DNA of 64,000 nt from Saccharopolyspora thermophila. GTDB lineage: Bacteria; Actinomycetota; Actinomycetes; Mycobacteriales; Pseudonocardiaceae. The stretch spans positions 521,930 through 585,929 of the forward strand of contig NZ_BMMT01000001.1 in assembly GCF_014646075.1 (NCBI RefSeq). Reading direction: 5' to 3'. Numbering within the stretch: the first letter of the stretch is position 1; every line of letters starts with the position of its first letter. A model generated the notes under the pieces. The model saw only the letters and a program-made list of their open reading frames with translations, searched no databases and was not told the origin of the DNA. Below are positions 24,871 through 34,672 of the stretch, one piece after another. A program made the position numbers and the translations under genes.

Positions 24871-25827
24871 GTGGACGGTCGGAGTGCCCGGCGCAGCTGC
24901 CTGGCGGTGCCCGGTTCCAGCGCGAAGATGATCGACAAGGCCCGTGGGCTGGCCGTCGACCAGTTCTTCCTGGACCTGGAGGACGCGGTGGCGCCGCTGG
25001 CCAAGGCCGAGGCGCGGGAACGGATCGTCGGCGCGCTCAACGAGGGCGGCTGGGACGGCAAGATCCGCTCGGTGCGGGTCAACGCGCTGGACACCGAGTG
25101 GACCTACCGGGACGTGGTGACCGTCGTGGAGGGTGCGGGCGCCGAACTCGACACCATCATCCTGCCCAAGGTCAGCAGCCCCGATCACGTGCGCTGGCTG
25201 GACCTGACGCTGACCCAGATCGAGCGGGCGGTGGGCCTGGAGGTCGGCCGGATCGGCATCGAACCGCAGATCGAGGACGCCCGCGGCCTGGTCGACATCG
25301 ACGCCATCGCCACCGCCTCGCCGCGGGTGGCGGCGTTGGTGTACGGCCCCGCCGACTTCATGGCCTCGATCAACATGCGGTCGCTGGTGGTCGGCCACCA
25401 GCCCCCGGGCTACGACGTGGGCGATGCCTACCACTACGTGCTGATGCGCATCCTCACCGCGGCGCGGGCGGCCGGGGTGCAGGCCATCGACGGGCCGTAC
25501 CTGCAGATCAGGGACGTCGAGGGGCTGCGCCGGGTCGGCGGCCGCACCGCGGCGCTGGGCTTCGATGGCAAGTGGGTGCTGCACCCGGCGCAGGTGGAGG
25601 CGGTCAACGAGCTGTTCTCGCCGCGCCAGGAGGACTACGACCACGCCGAGAACATCCTGGACGCCTACGCGTGGTACACCTCGGCGGCCGGGGGCAAACG
25701 CGGCGCCGCGATGCTCGGCGACGAGATGATCGACGAGGCGTCCCGCAAGATGGCGCTGGTGATCGCGGGCAAGGGCCGCGCTGCGGGCATGCGCCGCACC
25801 GACCGCTGGACCCCGCCGGAGGACTGA
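24871..25827 (+). CDS. HpcH/HpaI aldolase, CitE/malyl-CoA lyase-like
   Basis: A 318-residue TIM-barrel C-C lyase. Motifs are CLAVPGSSAKMIDKA (start of the barrel), FFLDLEDAVAPLAK (the LEDAV metal region), the catalytic Arg in RVNALDTEW, IEPQIEDARGL with the metal Glu, and FDGKWVLHPAQVEAVN near the end. The extended C-terminus and closeness to malyl-CoA/beta-methylmalyl-CoA lyases favour an acyl-CoA substrate over citrate; no citF or citD is present. Start: GTG 24871 with GGAGGAGG 5 nt upstream. It is divergent from the CBS-domain gene. Confidence 0.85.
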   Translation: MDGRSARRSCLAVPGSSAKMIDKARGLAVDQFFLDLEDAVAPLAKAEARERIVGALNEGGWDGKIRSVRVNALDTEWTYRDVVTVVEGAGAELDTIILPKVSSPDHVRWLDLTLTQIERAVGLEVGRIGIEPQIEDARGLVDIDAIATASPRVAALVYGPADFMASINMRSLVVGHQPPGYDVGDAYHYVLMRILTAARAAGVQAIDGPYLQIRDVEGLRRVGGRTAALGFDGKWVLHPAQVEAVNELFSPRQEDYDHAENILDAYAWYTSAAGGKRGAAMLGDEMIDEASRKMALVIAGKGRAAGMRRTDRWTPPED

Positions 25828-25918
25828 CGCATGAAGGTGCGCCTGGGCGGTCCGCGCATGCCTTGCTGCATTGGGCGGAACAACCGCCGTTGCCGCTCAC
25901 GCGTCGGCGCCCGCGCGG

Positions 25919-25924
25919 TAGGTT
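25919..25924 (+). promoter_or_regulatory. Possible -10 box upstream of patatin-like gene
   Basis: TAGGTT would start a transcript near 25930, giving a leader of about 40 nt. That leader begins at an ATG followed by four codons and TGA (Met-Ile-Gly-Arg-Cys), a possible tiny upstream frame. Confidence 0.35.
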
Positions 25925-25969
25925 CGCCGATGATCGGCAGGTGTTGACCGTGAGGGGCGGGCTTTCCAG

Positions 25970-28900
25970 GTGGCCACCGCGGCAGGGGCGGAGAACGAGC
26001 AGGAACTGCGCTTGGCGCTGGCGATGCGCGGCGGCGCGAGCATGGCGGTGTGGATCGGCGGTGCGGTCGCCGAGGTCAACCGGCTGCGCGAGGCCGTCGC
26101 GGCCGGCGCCGAGCACCCGTGGGCGGCGCTGGCGAAGCTGGCCGGGTACGACTCCGTCGCCGTCGACGTGCTGGCCGGTGCGTCGGCCGGTGGCCTGAAC
26201 GCCACGCTGCTGTCGGCGACGCTGGTCTACGGCATGCCCTTCGACCGGATGCGCCGCGTGTGGGTGCAGCTGGGCGACCTGGAGGCGATGGCCCGCCCGG
26301 TGCCGAAGTTCTGGCAGCCCAGCCCGCCTTCGCTGCTGGAGGGCGACCGGTACTTCCGCAGCCAGCTGGTGGACGTGATCACCGCCAACACGCCCGGTTC
26401 GGCCGAACACCCCGGCAACCGCGCGGACCTGCTGCTGACCGCGACCCTGCTGGACCCGATCGTGGAGCGGCACTTCGACGGCCGGTACGGGCCGATGCTG
26501 CAGGAGCGGCGCAACGCCTCGTTCCGGTTCCGGCACCAGGGTGTGGCCGGGGACCCGCTGTCGGACTTCGGCGCCGGTGAGCAGTTCGCCGACACCGTGC
26601 TGCGGCTCGCGCACGCGGCCCGCTCGACCTCGTCGTTCCCGTTCGCCTTCGAACCGGCGCAGGTCCGCTCCTCGCTCGGGGACCCGCCGCCGGGCGAGCC
26701 GAACATGGTGGGGCTGTTCTCCGAGACCGCCGCGTCGCCGCAGCTGCCGCCGTTCCGGGTGATCGACGGCGGCGTGCTGGACAACATCCCGGTGACCGCG
26801 GCGATCCGGTCGATCTCGGCGGCCCCGGCGGACCGCCCGACGCAGCGCTGGCTGCTGTACCTCAATCCCGACCCCGTCGTCTCGCACAGCCAGCGCCGTA
26901 GGCCGGGGCGCGCGGTGCCGGTGACCATCACCGCGCTGAAGGCGCGGTTCATGCAGGAGTCGCTGCTCGCCGACCTTGACGCGCTGGACCTGCACAACCG
27001 CGTCGTGGAGCGGACCGCGCTGCGCCGCCGGGCCCTGTTCGCCCCGCTGCACGCCGTGCCGGACGAGGAGCGCGAGGCGGCGCTGGCCCGGCAGGCTGCG
27101 GCGGTGGAACCCGATCACGCGGTGGTCCGAGCGGAGCTCGACGCCCAGGCGGTGCACCGGCTGCTCACCGAGCCGGCGGGTAGCGAGGACGGACGGCTGC
27201 TGCCGCCGGTGGTGGGCGATCCGCTGGCGGACTGGTCGGCGCAGGCGCGCACGCAGCTTGCGCAGCGGTTGTCGGCCGGACTCGGCCGGGAGGCCACCGG
27301 CCGGGTGTTCGACGACGCGCGGGCGCTGCTGACCGCCGTGCAGGAATGCCTCGGTTGGGCCTGGGACATCGAGCGCTGGGCGCCCGAGAGCCGGGAGATC
27401 GGCCGCTGCAAGTCGGTGCTGTACCGGCTGCGGACCTTCGCCGAGGTGCTGGAGGGGCACGCCGACCGGTACTGGATCAACGGGGCGAGGCTGGAGCCGA
27501 TCGTCGAGGTCGCCGAGCTCGACGAGTGGGTGCAGCGGGTGCTCGTCCGCCGGACGCGCCTGCAGCACCACCTGCCCTCGCCGGTGCGGCCACTGCTGGG
27601 TGCCGTGCTGCGGGCGGTGGAGGACGGCGAGCGGTTCCAGCACGAGCTGGCGGAGTTCGCCGCCGAGCTGCTGTCCATAGTGGAGTCGTCCGGGGCGGAC
27701 GCGGTGCCGGACGCCGTCGGCGTGGACGCGGTCGCCGAGGCACGCGCGGTGCTGCACCGGGTCGCGGACCGGCTCGCCGCGCTGGCGCCGCCCCGCGAGC
27801 GCCTCGACGAGCCGCAGCAGGTCGGCTACGCGCTGCTGGAGCGCACCGACCGGCGGGCCGACGTGCTGCGGCACCTGGTGGTGCTGACCGCGCCGCTGGA
27901 CGTCGGGCGGGTGCCGGGCACCCGGATCAACCTGCTGCGGGTGGTCAGCGACGAGCAGAGCCCGCTGCCGTTCGCCGCGCTGCGTCGCGGCGCGGACGCT
28001 CCGCTGCGCATCGCCGACAAGATCCGCGGCCTGGACCTGGGCAACTTCGGCGCGTTCCTGTCTGCCCGGTGGCGGGCCAACGACTGGATGTGGGGCCGGT
28101 TGGACGCCGCGGCCGGGCTGGTGCGGCTGCTCACCGACCCCGCCCGGCTGGTGCGGCGGCACGCCAGTTCCGAGCAGCTGGGCGACCTGCTGCAGGCGCT
28201 CGTCAGCCGCCCCACGGCCGCCGAGCTGGGCGAGCTCGACGAGGCGCGGGCCAAGCAGTGGCGCGGCTTCCTGGCCGAGGTCTGGGCGCGGCACGCGGGG
28301 GAGGTGCGCGCCGAGCTGGACGCGCTGTTCGCCCGGCCCGAGGACGAGCACCCGCTGGTGGAGACCCGGGCGGTGCTCACCGAGCGTCTGCAGTGGACGA
28401 TCGCGGCGACGGAGGTCCCGTTCGTCGGGACCGTGGCCACCGGCGCCGACCAGCAGGGTGGCGGCCACCCGCCGGTGCCCGACCCGACGGAACTGACCCG
28501 GCAGGTCGAGCGCTACGACGTCGGCCGGCAGCGGTTCGCCGACCTCGGCGAGCGACGGGCGCTGTCGATGGCGACGCGCTTCGGTCTGCTGGGGTTCCGC
28601 GCCGCGCGACCGTCGGGGCGCGGGGTGCTGCCGTGGCTGGAGCGCCGGGTGATGACGCTGGTGAAACCACTGCTGTTGGCGGTCGTGTACGCGCTGGCCG
28701 CACCGCGTCGGGCGGCGCTGCTGGGCTTCCTGGCGGCGAGCGCGGTGATGTTCACAACGACCGGGCTGGGCGAGTCGGTGCCGGGCATGCAGATCCTGTC
28801 GCGCGACGAGTACGAGTCCGCGCAGTCCTGGGGGGCGCACGCACCGCCGCCGGAAACCGATGTGGACATCAGCGAGGAGGTGGCGCCGTGGCGCCCGCAG

Positions 28901-29497
28901 TCGGAGCAGGGGGCGACGATGTTCGCGGTCACCCACTTTGGCTGGTCCGTCACGCCCGACGACTGGCTGGTGGTGGCGGACTTCTCGGGCACGCCCTTCG
29001 GCCCCGGGATGCTGATGGCGGTGCTGGGCACCGTGGTGTTCGCGGTCTGGACGAGCAGCCGGTTGGTGCACCGCCTCGGGCGCGGGCTGGCGCGCTGGCT
29101 GCCCGCGGTGTTCCTCGCTGCCGTGCTGCTCGCCGCCGAGTTCTGGCTGCTCAGCACCGGTTTCCGGCTCGGCCCGCTCGGGCTGGCGCTGGCGGCGGGC
29201 CTGCTCACCTGGTTCGCGACCGTGGCGTACCGGCCGGCGGCCCGCATCGGCGCGGCGGTCCTGACGGTGCTGGTGTTCCTCGGCGTGCTGTGGACGTTCG
29301 AGCCGAACGCCTGGACCGGTGGAGGCTGGATCGTCGTGGCGGTCGTCCTGTCGGCCTACGCCCACATGGTCCTGCTGGGCATGGTCGACGTCCTCCCGCC
29401 GCGCCCCGTGCGGGCTGCGACCTCCCGCGGCGGCGGCCGCCGGGTGGCGGCCGCGCGGAGGCGAACGCCGCCGCCGACCGAGATGATCTCCGGGTGA
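25970..29497 (+). CDS. Patatin-like phospholipase with membrane tail (DUF3376)
   Basis: A large protein of 1175 residues. The first 300 carry a patatin acyl-hydrolase fold: the oxyanion loop MRGGASMAVWIGG, nucleophile GASAGG (Ser near residue 74) and the dyad Asp in DGGVLDNIPV. The middle 550 residues are helical and Arg/Glu/Leu-rich, of the DUF3376 type. The last 250 hold about six hydrophobic helices (for example LLGFLAASAVMFTTTG and GLALAAGLLTWFATVAY). It should be an inner-membrane lipase facing the cytoplasm; the substrate is unknown. Start: GTG 25970, with a weak GGGGCGG upstream. It has no counterpart in the matching M. tuberculosis segment. Confidence 0.85.
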   Translation: MATAAGAENEQELRLALAMRGGASMAVWIGGAVAEVNRLREAVAAGAEHPWAALAKLAGYDSVAVDVLAGASAGGLNATLLSATLVYGMPFDRMRRVWVQLGDLEAMARPVPKFWQPSPPSLLEGDRYFRSQLVDVITANTPGSAEHPGNRADLLLTATLLDPIVERHFDGRYGPMLQERRNASFRFRHQGVAGDPLSDFGAGEQFADTVLRLAHAARSTSSFPFAFEPAQVRSSLGDPPPGEPNMVGLFSETAASPQLPPFRVIDGGVLDNIPVTAAIRSISAAPADRPTQRWLLYLNPDPVVSHSQRRRPGRAVPVTITALKARFMQESLLADLDALDLHNRVVERTALRRRALFAPLHAVPDEEREAALARQAAAVEPDHAVVRAELDAQAVHRLLTEPAGSEDGRLLPPVVGDPLADWSAQARTQLAQRLSAGLGREATGRVFDDARALLTAVQECLGWAWDIERWAPESREIGRCKSVLYRLRTFAEVLEGHADRYWINGARLEPIVEVAELDEWVQRVLVRRTRLQHHLPSPVRPLLGAVLRAVEDGERFQHELAEFAAELLSIVESSGADAVPDAVGVDAVAEARAVLHRVADRLAALAPPRERLDEPQQVGYALLERTDRRADVLRHLVVLTAPLDVGRVPGTRINLLRVVSDEQSPLPFAALRRGADAPLRIADKIRGLDLGNFGAFLSARWRANDWMWGRLDAAAGLVRLLTDPARLVRRHASSEQLGDLLQALVSRPTAAELGELDEARAKQWRGFLAEVWARHAGEVRAELDALFARPEDEHPLVETRAVLTERLQWTIAATEVPFVGTVATGADQQGGGHPPVPDPTELTRQVERYDVGRQRFADLGERRALSMATRFGLLGFRAARPSGRGVLPWLERRVMTLVKPLLLAVVYALAAPRRAALLGFLAASAVMFTTTGLGESVPGMQILSRDEYESAQSWGAHAPPPETDVDISEEVAPWRPQSEQGATMFAVTHFGWSVTPDDWLVVADFSGTPFGPGMLMAVLGTVVFAVWTSSRLVHRLGRGLARWLPAVFLAAVLLAAEFWLLSTGFRLGPLGLALAAGLLTWFATVAYRPAARIGAAVLTVLVFLGVLWTFEPNAWTGGGWIVVAVVLSAYAHMVLLGMVDVLPPRPVRAATSRGGGRRVAAARRRTPPPTEMISG

Positions 29498-29603
29498 CCC
29501 CAGCGGGGTAGCCTGAGTACAGAAGGGACATCCACGCAGGAATCGGGCTCTTCCGGTCCGGCCGGTCCCGTCATGGCAGCGAAGTCCACTGGAGGTGTCA
29601 GCG

Positions 29604-30128
29604 GTGTCCAATCCGTTCACCGGCTCCGGCCGGTCGACGCCGGGCACACCCAACCTGCCCACGCCGCCGAGCGGCTGGCCGATCGGCTCCTACAGCACGT
29701 ACGAGGAGGCGCAGCGCGCCGTCGACCACCTCGCGGACAGCGACTTCCCGGTCCAGGAGGTGACCATCGTCGGCGTCGACCTGATGCTCGTCGAGCGGGT
29801 CACCGGTCGGCTCACCTGGGGGCGCGTGCTCGGCGGGGGCGCGGCCTCCGGGGCGTGGTTCGGCCTGTTCGTCGGCCTGATCCTGGGCATGTTCACCCCG
29901 CAGGGCAGCTGGCTCGGCCCGGTGCTGGTCGGCCTGGGCACCGGCATCGTGTTCGGCCTGGTGTTCGCCGCGGTCGGCTACGCCTCCACCCGCGGCCGCC
30001 GCGACTTCTCCTCGGCCAGCCAACTGGTCGCGGGCCGCTACGACGTGCTGGCCCAACCCCGCCACGCCGAACAGGGCAGGGATCTCCTCGCCAAACTGGC
30101 CATGCGCCCCCCGTCGACACCCCAGTGA
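29604..30128 (+). CDS. General stress protein 17M-like membrane protein (Rv1234-like)
   Basis: A 174-residue protein. The N-terminal half has the GSP17M/YflT fold signature (GSYSTYEEAQRAVDHLADSDFPVQEVTIVG in parts). Two Gly-rich membrane helices follow (GAWFGLFVGLILGMF and VLVGLGTGIVFGLVFAAVGY). Start: GTG 29604 (VSNPF) with GGAGG 8 nt upstream; the GTG at 29595 overlaps that site. It lies directly before lpqY, as Rv1234 does before Rv1235. Function is unknown. Confidence 0.82.
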   Translation: MSNPFTGSGRSTPGTPNLPTPPSGWPIGSYSTYEEAQRAVDHLADSDFPVQEVTIVGVDLMLVERVTGRLTWGRVLGGGAASGAWFGLFVGLILGMFTPQGSWLGPVLVGLGTGIVFGLVFAAVGYASTRGRRDFSSASQLVAGRYDVLAQPRHAEQGRDLLAKLAMRPPSTPQ

Positions 30129-30404
30129 CCCGCCCCGTCCGCGGTGCCCGGGTTCGGTGCCAGCGGGGGCGTGGGAGGGGGTGTTGCGACGATCTTCGCA
30201 GTGCCTCGTGGCCTTTGGCGCAATCCGTTGATGTGGCTGTTCACCGACGTTCACGGGTTGGCAACAAGCCGACCGGCGCCCTTGCCTTAACTGATCCAGA
30301 AGCCTAACTTGCCAGCACCGGCTCACCGCCGGTGGTGGCAGGCGCCGAAGCTGGACACCCCAGTGGTTGGTCGCGCCTGCGACCATCACTCGGGAGGACG
30401 GATC

Positions 30405-31661
30405 GTGAGAGTTCGCCGCAGTCGTCGCGCGGCAGTGCTGAGCGCCTCGCTGGCGTGCGCGTCCGCATTGACCGCCTGCGCACCAGCCTCCGGTGGCAAC
30501 ACCGTGAACCTGTACTACGCGCCCGAGGAGAACCTGCAGAAGGTCGTCGACCGCTGCAACGCCGAATCGGGTGGGCGGTACCACATCGTGTACAACAAGC
30601 TGCCCCGTGACGCCGACGGGCAGCGCGAGCAGATGGTGCGCCGTCTGGCCGCCGGGGACGAGGGCATGGACATCCTCGGCCTGGACGTCACCTGGACGGG
30701 TGAATTCGCGGAGGCCCACTGGATCCGGGAGTGGACCGGCGCGGACAAGGCCGAAGTGGAGAACGGCACGCTGCGCGGCCCGCTCGAGACGGCCACGTGG
30801 CAGGGCAGGCTCTACGCGGCGCCCAAGAACACCAACGTGCAGCTGCTGTGGTACCGCAAGGACCTGGTGCCCGAGCCGCCGCAGACGTGGGACGAGATGA
30901 TCTCGACGGCCCAGCGCCTCAAGCAGGAGGGCAAGCCGCACTGGATCTCGCTCACCGGCGCGCAGTACGAGGGCCTGTACGTGCACTTCAACACGCTGGT
31001 CGAGTCCGCGGGCGGGCAGATCGTCTCCGAGGACGGCCACCGCGCGGTCGTCGACGAGGGCGCCGTGCAGGCGCTGGAGGCGCTGCGCAAGCTCGGCACC
31101 GCGGGCGTCACGAGCGCGTCGATGAACAACGCCAAGGAGGACGACGCCCGGATGGAGTTCGAGACCGGGCAGTCGGCCTTCGAGCTGAACTGGCCGTTCG
31201 TCTACGCGTCGATGCAGGAGAACACGCCGGAGCTGGCCCGCAACGTCGGCTGGGCGCGGCTGCCGGGGATCCGGCCGGGGGTGCCGAGCAAGTCGACCAT
31301 CGGCGGCTACAACCTCGCGGTCAGCAGCTACTCCACCAAGCCCGACCTCGCATTCGCCGCGGCGAAGTGCCTCCGCAACGCCGAAAGCCAGAAGTTCTCC
31401 GCGATCAACGACGGTGTGCCGCCCAGCATCGAGTCGGTGTACGCCGACCCGGCCATGGCCGAGGAGTACCCGATGCGGGACACCATCCTGGAGGCGTTGA
31501 AGGACCCCGGGGTGCGACCGGTGACGCCGGCCGCGCAGAACGTCTCGACCGTGCTGTCGAACATGCTTGCCCCCATCGCGGCGATCGATCCGCCGGCCAC
31601 GGCCGAGCGGATGCGCACCGAAGTGCAGAACGCCCTGGACTCCAAGGGAGTGATGCCCTGA
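30405..31661 (+). CDS. lpqY: Trehalose-type ABC transporter substrate-binding lipoprotein
   Basis: A 418-residue extracellular solute-binding protein (family 1). The signal peptide ends in a lipobox (ALTAC, Cys near residue 25). The mature protein has the sugar-binder landmarks LDVTWTGEFAEAHW, YAAPKNTNVQLLWYRKDLV and GGYNLAVSSYSTK. Start: GTG 30405 with GGGAGGA 6 nt upstream. Its stop overlaps the sugA start by one base. The gene order lpqY-sugA-sugB-sugC matches the mycobacterial importer that recycles trehalose; the ligand here is inferred from this order and similarity. Confidence 0.9.
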   Translation: MRVRRSRRAAVLSASLACASALTACAPASGGNTVNLYYAPEENLQKVVDRCNAESGGRYHIVYNKLPRDADGQREQMVRRLAAGDEGMDILGLDVTWTGEFAEAHWIREWTGADKAEVENGTLRGPLETATWQGRLYAAPKNTNVQLLWYRKDLVPEPPQTWDEMISTAQRLKQEGKPHWISLTGAQYEGLYVHFNTLVESAGGQIVSEDGHRAVVDEGAVQALEALRKLGTAGVTSASMNNAKEDDARMEFETGQSAFELNWPFVYASMQENTPELARNVGWARLPGIRPGVPSKSTIGGYNLAVSSYSTKPDLAFAAAKCLRNAESQKFSAINDGVPPSIESVYADPAMAEEYPMRDTILEALKDPGVRPVTPAAQNVSTVLSNMLAPIAAIDPPATAERMRTEVQNALDSKGVMP

Positions 31662-32584
31662 TGGTCGCGACGAAGGAAGCCCTGCCGGTGGCGAAGGCGA
31701 TCAGCGAGGGCAAGAAGGCCGAACGCAGGCTCGGCTGGCTGCTGTGCGCGCCCGCGGCCCTGGTGATGCTGGCCGTCACGGGCTGGCCGATCCTCTACGC
31801 GCTGTGGCTGTCGTTCCAGCGTTTCGACCTGAAGTACCCCGACCAGCGCGAGTTCATCGGGCTGGACAACTACGTCACCGTGCTGACCAACGGCTACTGG
31901 TGGACCGCGTTCTGGGTCACCGTGCTGGTCACCGTGGTGTCGGTGGCCATCGAGTTCGTCCTCGGCATGGGCCTGGCGCTGATCATGCACCGGGCGCTGG
32001 TCGGTCGCGGACTGGTCCGCACGGTCAGCCTGATCCCGTACGGCATCGTCACCGTCGTCGCGGCGTTCAGCTGGCGCTTCGCCTGGACCCCGGACACCGG
32101 TTACCTGGCCAACGCGATCACGCCCGACGGCGCACCGCTGACCGAGCACGCCAGCTCGCTGGCCATCGTCATCCTCGCCGAGATCTGGAAGACCACGCCG
32201 TTCATGGCGCTGCTGCTGATGGCCGGCCTGGCTCTGGTGCCCGACGACCTGCTCAGGGCAGCGGCGATGGACGGCGCCGGGGCGTGGCAGCGGTTCGTCA
32301 AGGTGATGCTGCCGGTGATGAAGCCGGCCATCCTGGTCGCCCTGCTGTTCCGCACCCTCGACGCGTTCCGCATCTTCGACAACATCGTGGTGCTCACCTC
32401 CGGCGCGCAGGACACCTCATCGGTGTCGGTGCTCGCCTACAACAACCTCATCAAGGGACTGAACCTGGGCATCGGCTCGACCATGTCGGTGCTGATCTTC
32501 GTCGCGGTCGCGCTCATCGCGTGGATCTTCGTCAAGCTCTTCGGCGCGGCCGCCCCGGGTAGCGACAACAAGGGGAGGCGCTGA
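31661..32584 (+). CDS. sugA: ABC sugar transporter permease SugA
   Basis: A 307-residue inner-membrane permease of the MalF type with about six membrane helices. The cytoplasmic EAA loop, which docks on SugC, reads [20 protein letters not shown]. The N-terminal tail is charged ([11 protein letters not shown]). Start and stop overlap neighbours in the TGATG pattern, so translation is coupled through the operon. Confidence 0.92.
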   Translation: MVATKEALPVAKAISEGKKAERRLGWLLCAPAALVMLAVTGWPILYALWLSFQRFDLKYPDQREFIGLDNYVTVLTNGYWWTAFWVTVLVTVVSVAIEFVLGMGLALIMHRALVGRGLVRTVSLIPYGIVTVVAAFSWRFAWTPDTGYLANAITPDGAPLTEHASSLAIVILAEIWKTTPFMALLLMAGLALVPDDLLRAAAMDGAGAWQRFVKVMLPVMKPAILVALLFRTLDAFRIFDNIVVLTSGAQDTSSVSVLAYNNLIKGLNLGIGSTMSVLIFVAVALIAWIFVKLFGAAAPGSDNKGRR

Positions 32585-33429
32585 TGGCCGGCGTGGGCGG
32601 GGCGGTGACCCCCGCGCGGAAAGCCAGGTGGGCGGTGCTGGACATCATCGTCGTCGGGTACGCGCTGCTGCCGGTGCTGTGGATCCTGTCGCTGTCGTTC
32701 AAGACCCCGGACACGCTCGCCGACGGCAACCTCATCCCGCGCGAGTGGACCCTGGAGAACTACGCGGCGATCTTCAGCACCACCGAGTTCACCCGCGCGC
32801 TGCTGAACTCGATCGGCATCGCGCTGATCGCCACCGCGATCGCCGTGGTGCTGGGCACCATGGCCGCCTACGCGATCGCCCGGCTGGAGTTCCCCGGCAA
32901 GCGGCTGCTGGTCGGGGCGTCCCTGCTGATCGCGATGTTCCCGCAGGTGTCGTTGGTGTCCCCGCTGTTCGAGATGGAGCGCTCGCTGGGCCTGTTCGAC
33001 ACCTGGCCGGGGCTGATCCTGCCGTACATCACCTTCTCCCTGCCGCTGGCGATCTACACGCTGTCGGCGTTCTTCCGGGAGATCCCGTGGGAGCTGGAGA
33101 AGGCGGCCAAGATGGACGGCGCCACCCCGGGGCAGGCGTTCGCCAAGGTGATCGCGCCGCTGGCGGCGCCGGGCGTGTTCACCACCGCCATCCTGGTGTT
33201 CATCTTCTGCTGGAACGACTTCCTGTTCGCGATCTCGCTGACCTCGACCGAGAACTCGCGCACCGTGCCGGTGGCCCTGCAGTTCTTCACCGGTGACTCG
33301 CAGTTCGAGGACCCGACGGGGTCGATCTCCGCGGCCGCGGTGGTGATCACCGTGCCGATCATCGTGTTCGTGCTGTTCTTCCAGCGTCGCATCGTGTCCG
33401 GACTGACCTCCGGCGCAGTGAAGGGGTAA
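32584..33429 (+). CDS. sugB: ABC sugar transporter permease SugB
   Basis: A 281-residue MalG-type permease with six predicted helices. The EAA loop is [20 protein letters not shown], followed by [17 protein letters not shown]. It ends GLTSGAVKG, as MalG-type proteins do. It overlaps the sugA stop by one base and is followed after 5 nt by sugC. Confidence 0.92.
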   Translation: MAGVGGAVTPARKARWAVLDIIVVGYALLPVLWILSLSFKTPDTLADGNLIPREWTLENYAAIFSTTEFTRALLNSIGIALIATAIAVVLGTMAAYAIARLEFPGKRLLVGASLLIAMFPQVSLVSPLFEMERSLGLFDTWPGLILPYITFSLPLAIYTLSAFFREIPWELEKAAKMDGATPGQAFAKVIAPLAAPGVFTTAILVFIFCWNDFLFAISLTSTENSRTVPVALQFFTGDSQFEDPTGSISAAAVVITVPIIVFVLFFQRRIVSGLTSGAVKG

Positions 33430-33434
33430 CCGAA

Positions 33435-34607
33435 GTGGCCGAGATCGTGCTGGACAAGGTGACCAAGCGCTACCCGGACGGGGCGCTGGCGGTCAACGAG
33501 GTGAATCTGGAGATCGCGGACGGCGAGTTCGTGATCCTGGTCGGCCCCTCCGGCTGCGGCAAGTCCACCACGCTGAACATGATCGCCGGACTGGAGGACA
33601 TCAGTTCCGGCGAGCTGCGCATCGGCGGGGAGCGGATGAACGAGCGCGCCCCCAAGGACCGCGACATCGCGATGGTGTTCCAGTCCTACGCGCTGTACCC
33701 GCACATGACGGTGTTCGAGAACATGGCGTTCCCGCTGCGGTTGGCCAAGGTCGATTCGACGACGGTCAAGCAGAAGGTCGAGGAGGCCGCCAAGATCCTC
33801 GACCTGAGCCAGCACCTGGACCGCAAGCCGGCGAACCTCTCCGGCGGACAGCGGCAGCGGGTGGCGATGGGGCGCGCGATCGTGCGCAACCCCAAGGCGT
33901 TCCTGATGGACGAGCCGCTGTCCAATTTGGATGCCAAGCTGCGGGTGCAGATGCGGACCTCGGTGTCGAAGCTGCAGAAGCGGCTGGGCACCACCACGGT
34001 CTACGTCACGCACGACCAGACCGAGGCGATGACCCTCGGCGACCGCGTGGTGGTGCTGCGCGGCGGCGTGGTGCAGCAGGTCGGCGCGCCGCAGCACCTC
34101 TACGAGCACCCGGCGAATCTGTTCGTGGCCGGTTTCATCGGCTCGCCGGCGATGAACTTCGTGCCGGTCGAGGTGGCCGAGGGCACGCTGCGCAGCGCGC
34201 TGGGCGACGTGCCGCTGAGCGACCGCGTCCGCCGCTGCCTGGAGTCCGCGGACGCCCCGCGGGAACTGGTGCTGGGCATCCGCCCCGAGCACTTCGAGGA
34301 CGCGGCGCTGCTGGACGAGACGGTCCGCGACAGCGGCGCCACGTTCACCGGTGAGGTGGACGTGGTGGAGGAGATGGGCTCCGACAAGTACGTCTACTTC
34401 ACCCTCCACGGCGGTCGGGCGAGCACGGCGGAGCTGGAGGAGCTGGCGGCCGACAGCGGCCGGGCCGAGGTGCCCACCGACGAGGGCCAGGTGGTCACCC
34501 GGCTGTCGGTGGAGTCCGCGGCCCGCGAAAGCGAGCAGCTGACCGTCTGGTTCGACCCGGACAAGATCCACCTGTTCGACCCGACCACCGGCAAGACCCT
34601 CACCTGA
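33435..34607 (+). CDS. sugC: ABC sugar transporter ATPase SugC
   Basis: A 390-residue MalK/UgpC-type ATPase. Walker A GPSGCGKST (about residues 37-45), Q-loop FQSYALYPHMTV, signature LSGGQRQR (about 135), Walker B FLMDEPLSNLD and H-loop THDQTEAM are complete. The C-terminal third is the OB-type regulatory domain (LGIRPEHF). It powers LpqY-SugAB uptake. Start: GTG 33435. A 14-bp terminator hairpin follows. Confidence 0.94.
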   Translation: MAEIVLDKVTKRYPDGALAVNEVNLEIADGEFVILVGPSGCGKSTTLNMIAGLEDISSGELRIGGERMNERAPKDRDIAMVFQSYALYPHMTVFENMAFPLRLAKVDSTTVKQKVEEAAKILDLSQHLDRKPANLSGGQRQRVAMGRAIVRNPKAFLMDEPLSNLDAKLRVQMRTSVSKLQKRLGTTTVYVTHDQTEAMTLGDRVVVLRGGVVQQVGAPQHLYEHPANLFVAGFIGSPAMNFVPVEVAEGTLRSALGDVPLSDRVRRCLESADAPRELVLGIRPEHFEDAALLDETVRDSGATFTGEVDVVEEMGSDKYVYFTLHGGRASTAELEELAADSGRAEVPTDEGQVVTRLSVESAARESEQLTVWFDPDKIHLFDPTTGKTLT

Positions 34608-34612
34608 CCCAG

Positions 34613-34657
34613 ACGGGCGCAGGGCGGCTCCGACGGTCGGGGACGCCCTGCGCCCGT
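34613..34657. terminator. Strong bidirectional hairpin after sugC
   Basis: ACGGGCGCAGGGCG (34613-34626) pairs perfectly with CGCCCTGCGCCCGT (34644-34657), a 14-bp stem. It lies 5 nt after sugC and 15 nt before the convergent CAP-domain stop. Confidence 0.8.
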
Positions 34658-34672
34658 TCCCTGATACGGGAA

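Noticed and set aside
25930-25947. Five-codon frame Met-Ile-Gly-Arg-Cys as a cysteine-sensing attenuator
   Set aside because: A single Cys codon and no alternative hairpin were seen; leaderless Cys-rich frames elsewhere have several Cys codons. Kept only as a remark.
25604-29662. A 1352-codon open frame on the minus strand opposite the patatin-like gene
   Set aside because: It is His/Arg/Pro/Gln-rich low-complexity translation with no domain. Long antisense frames are expected at this GC content, and the plus-strand protein has clear catalytic motifs.
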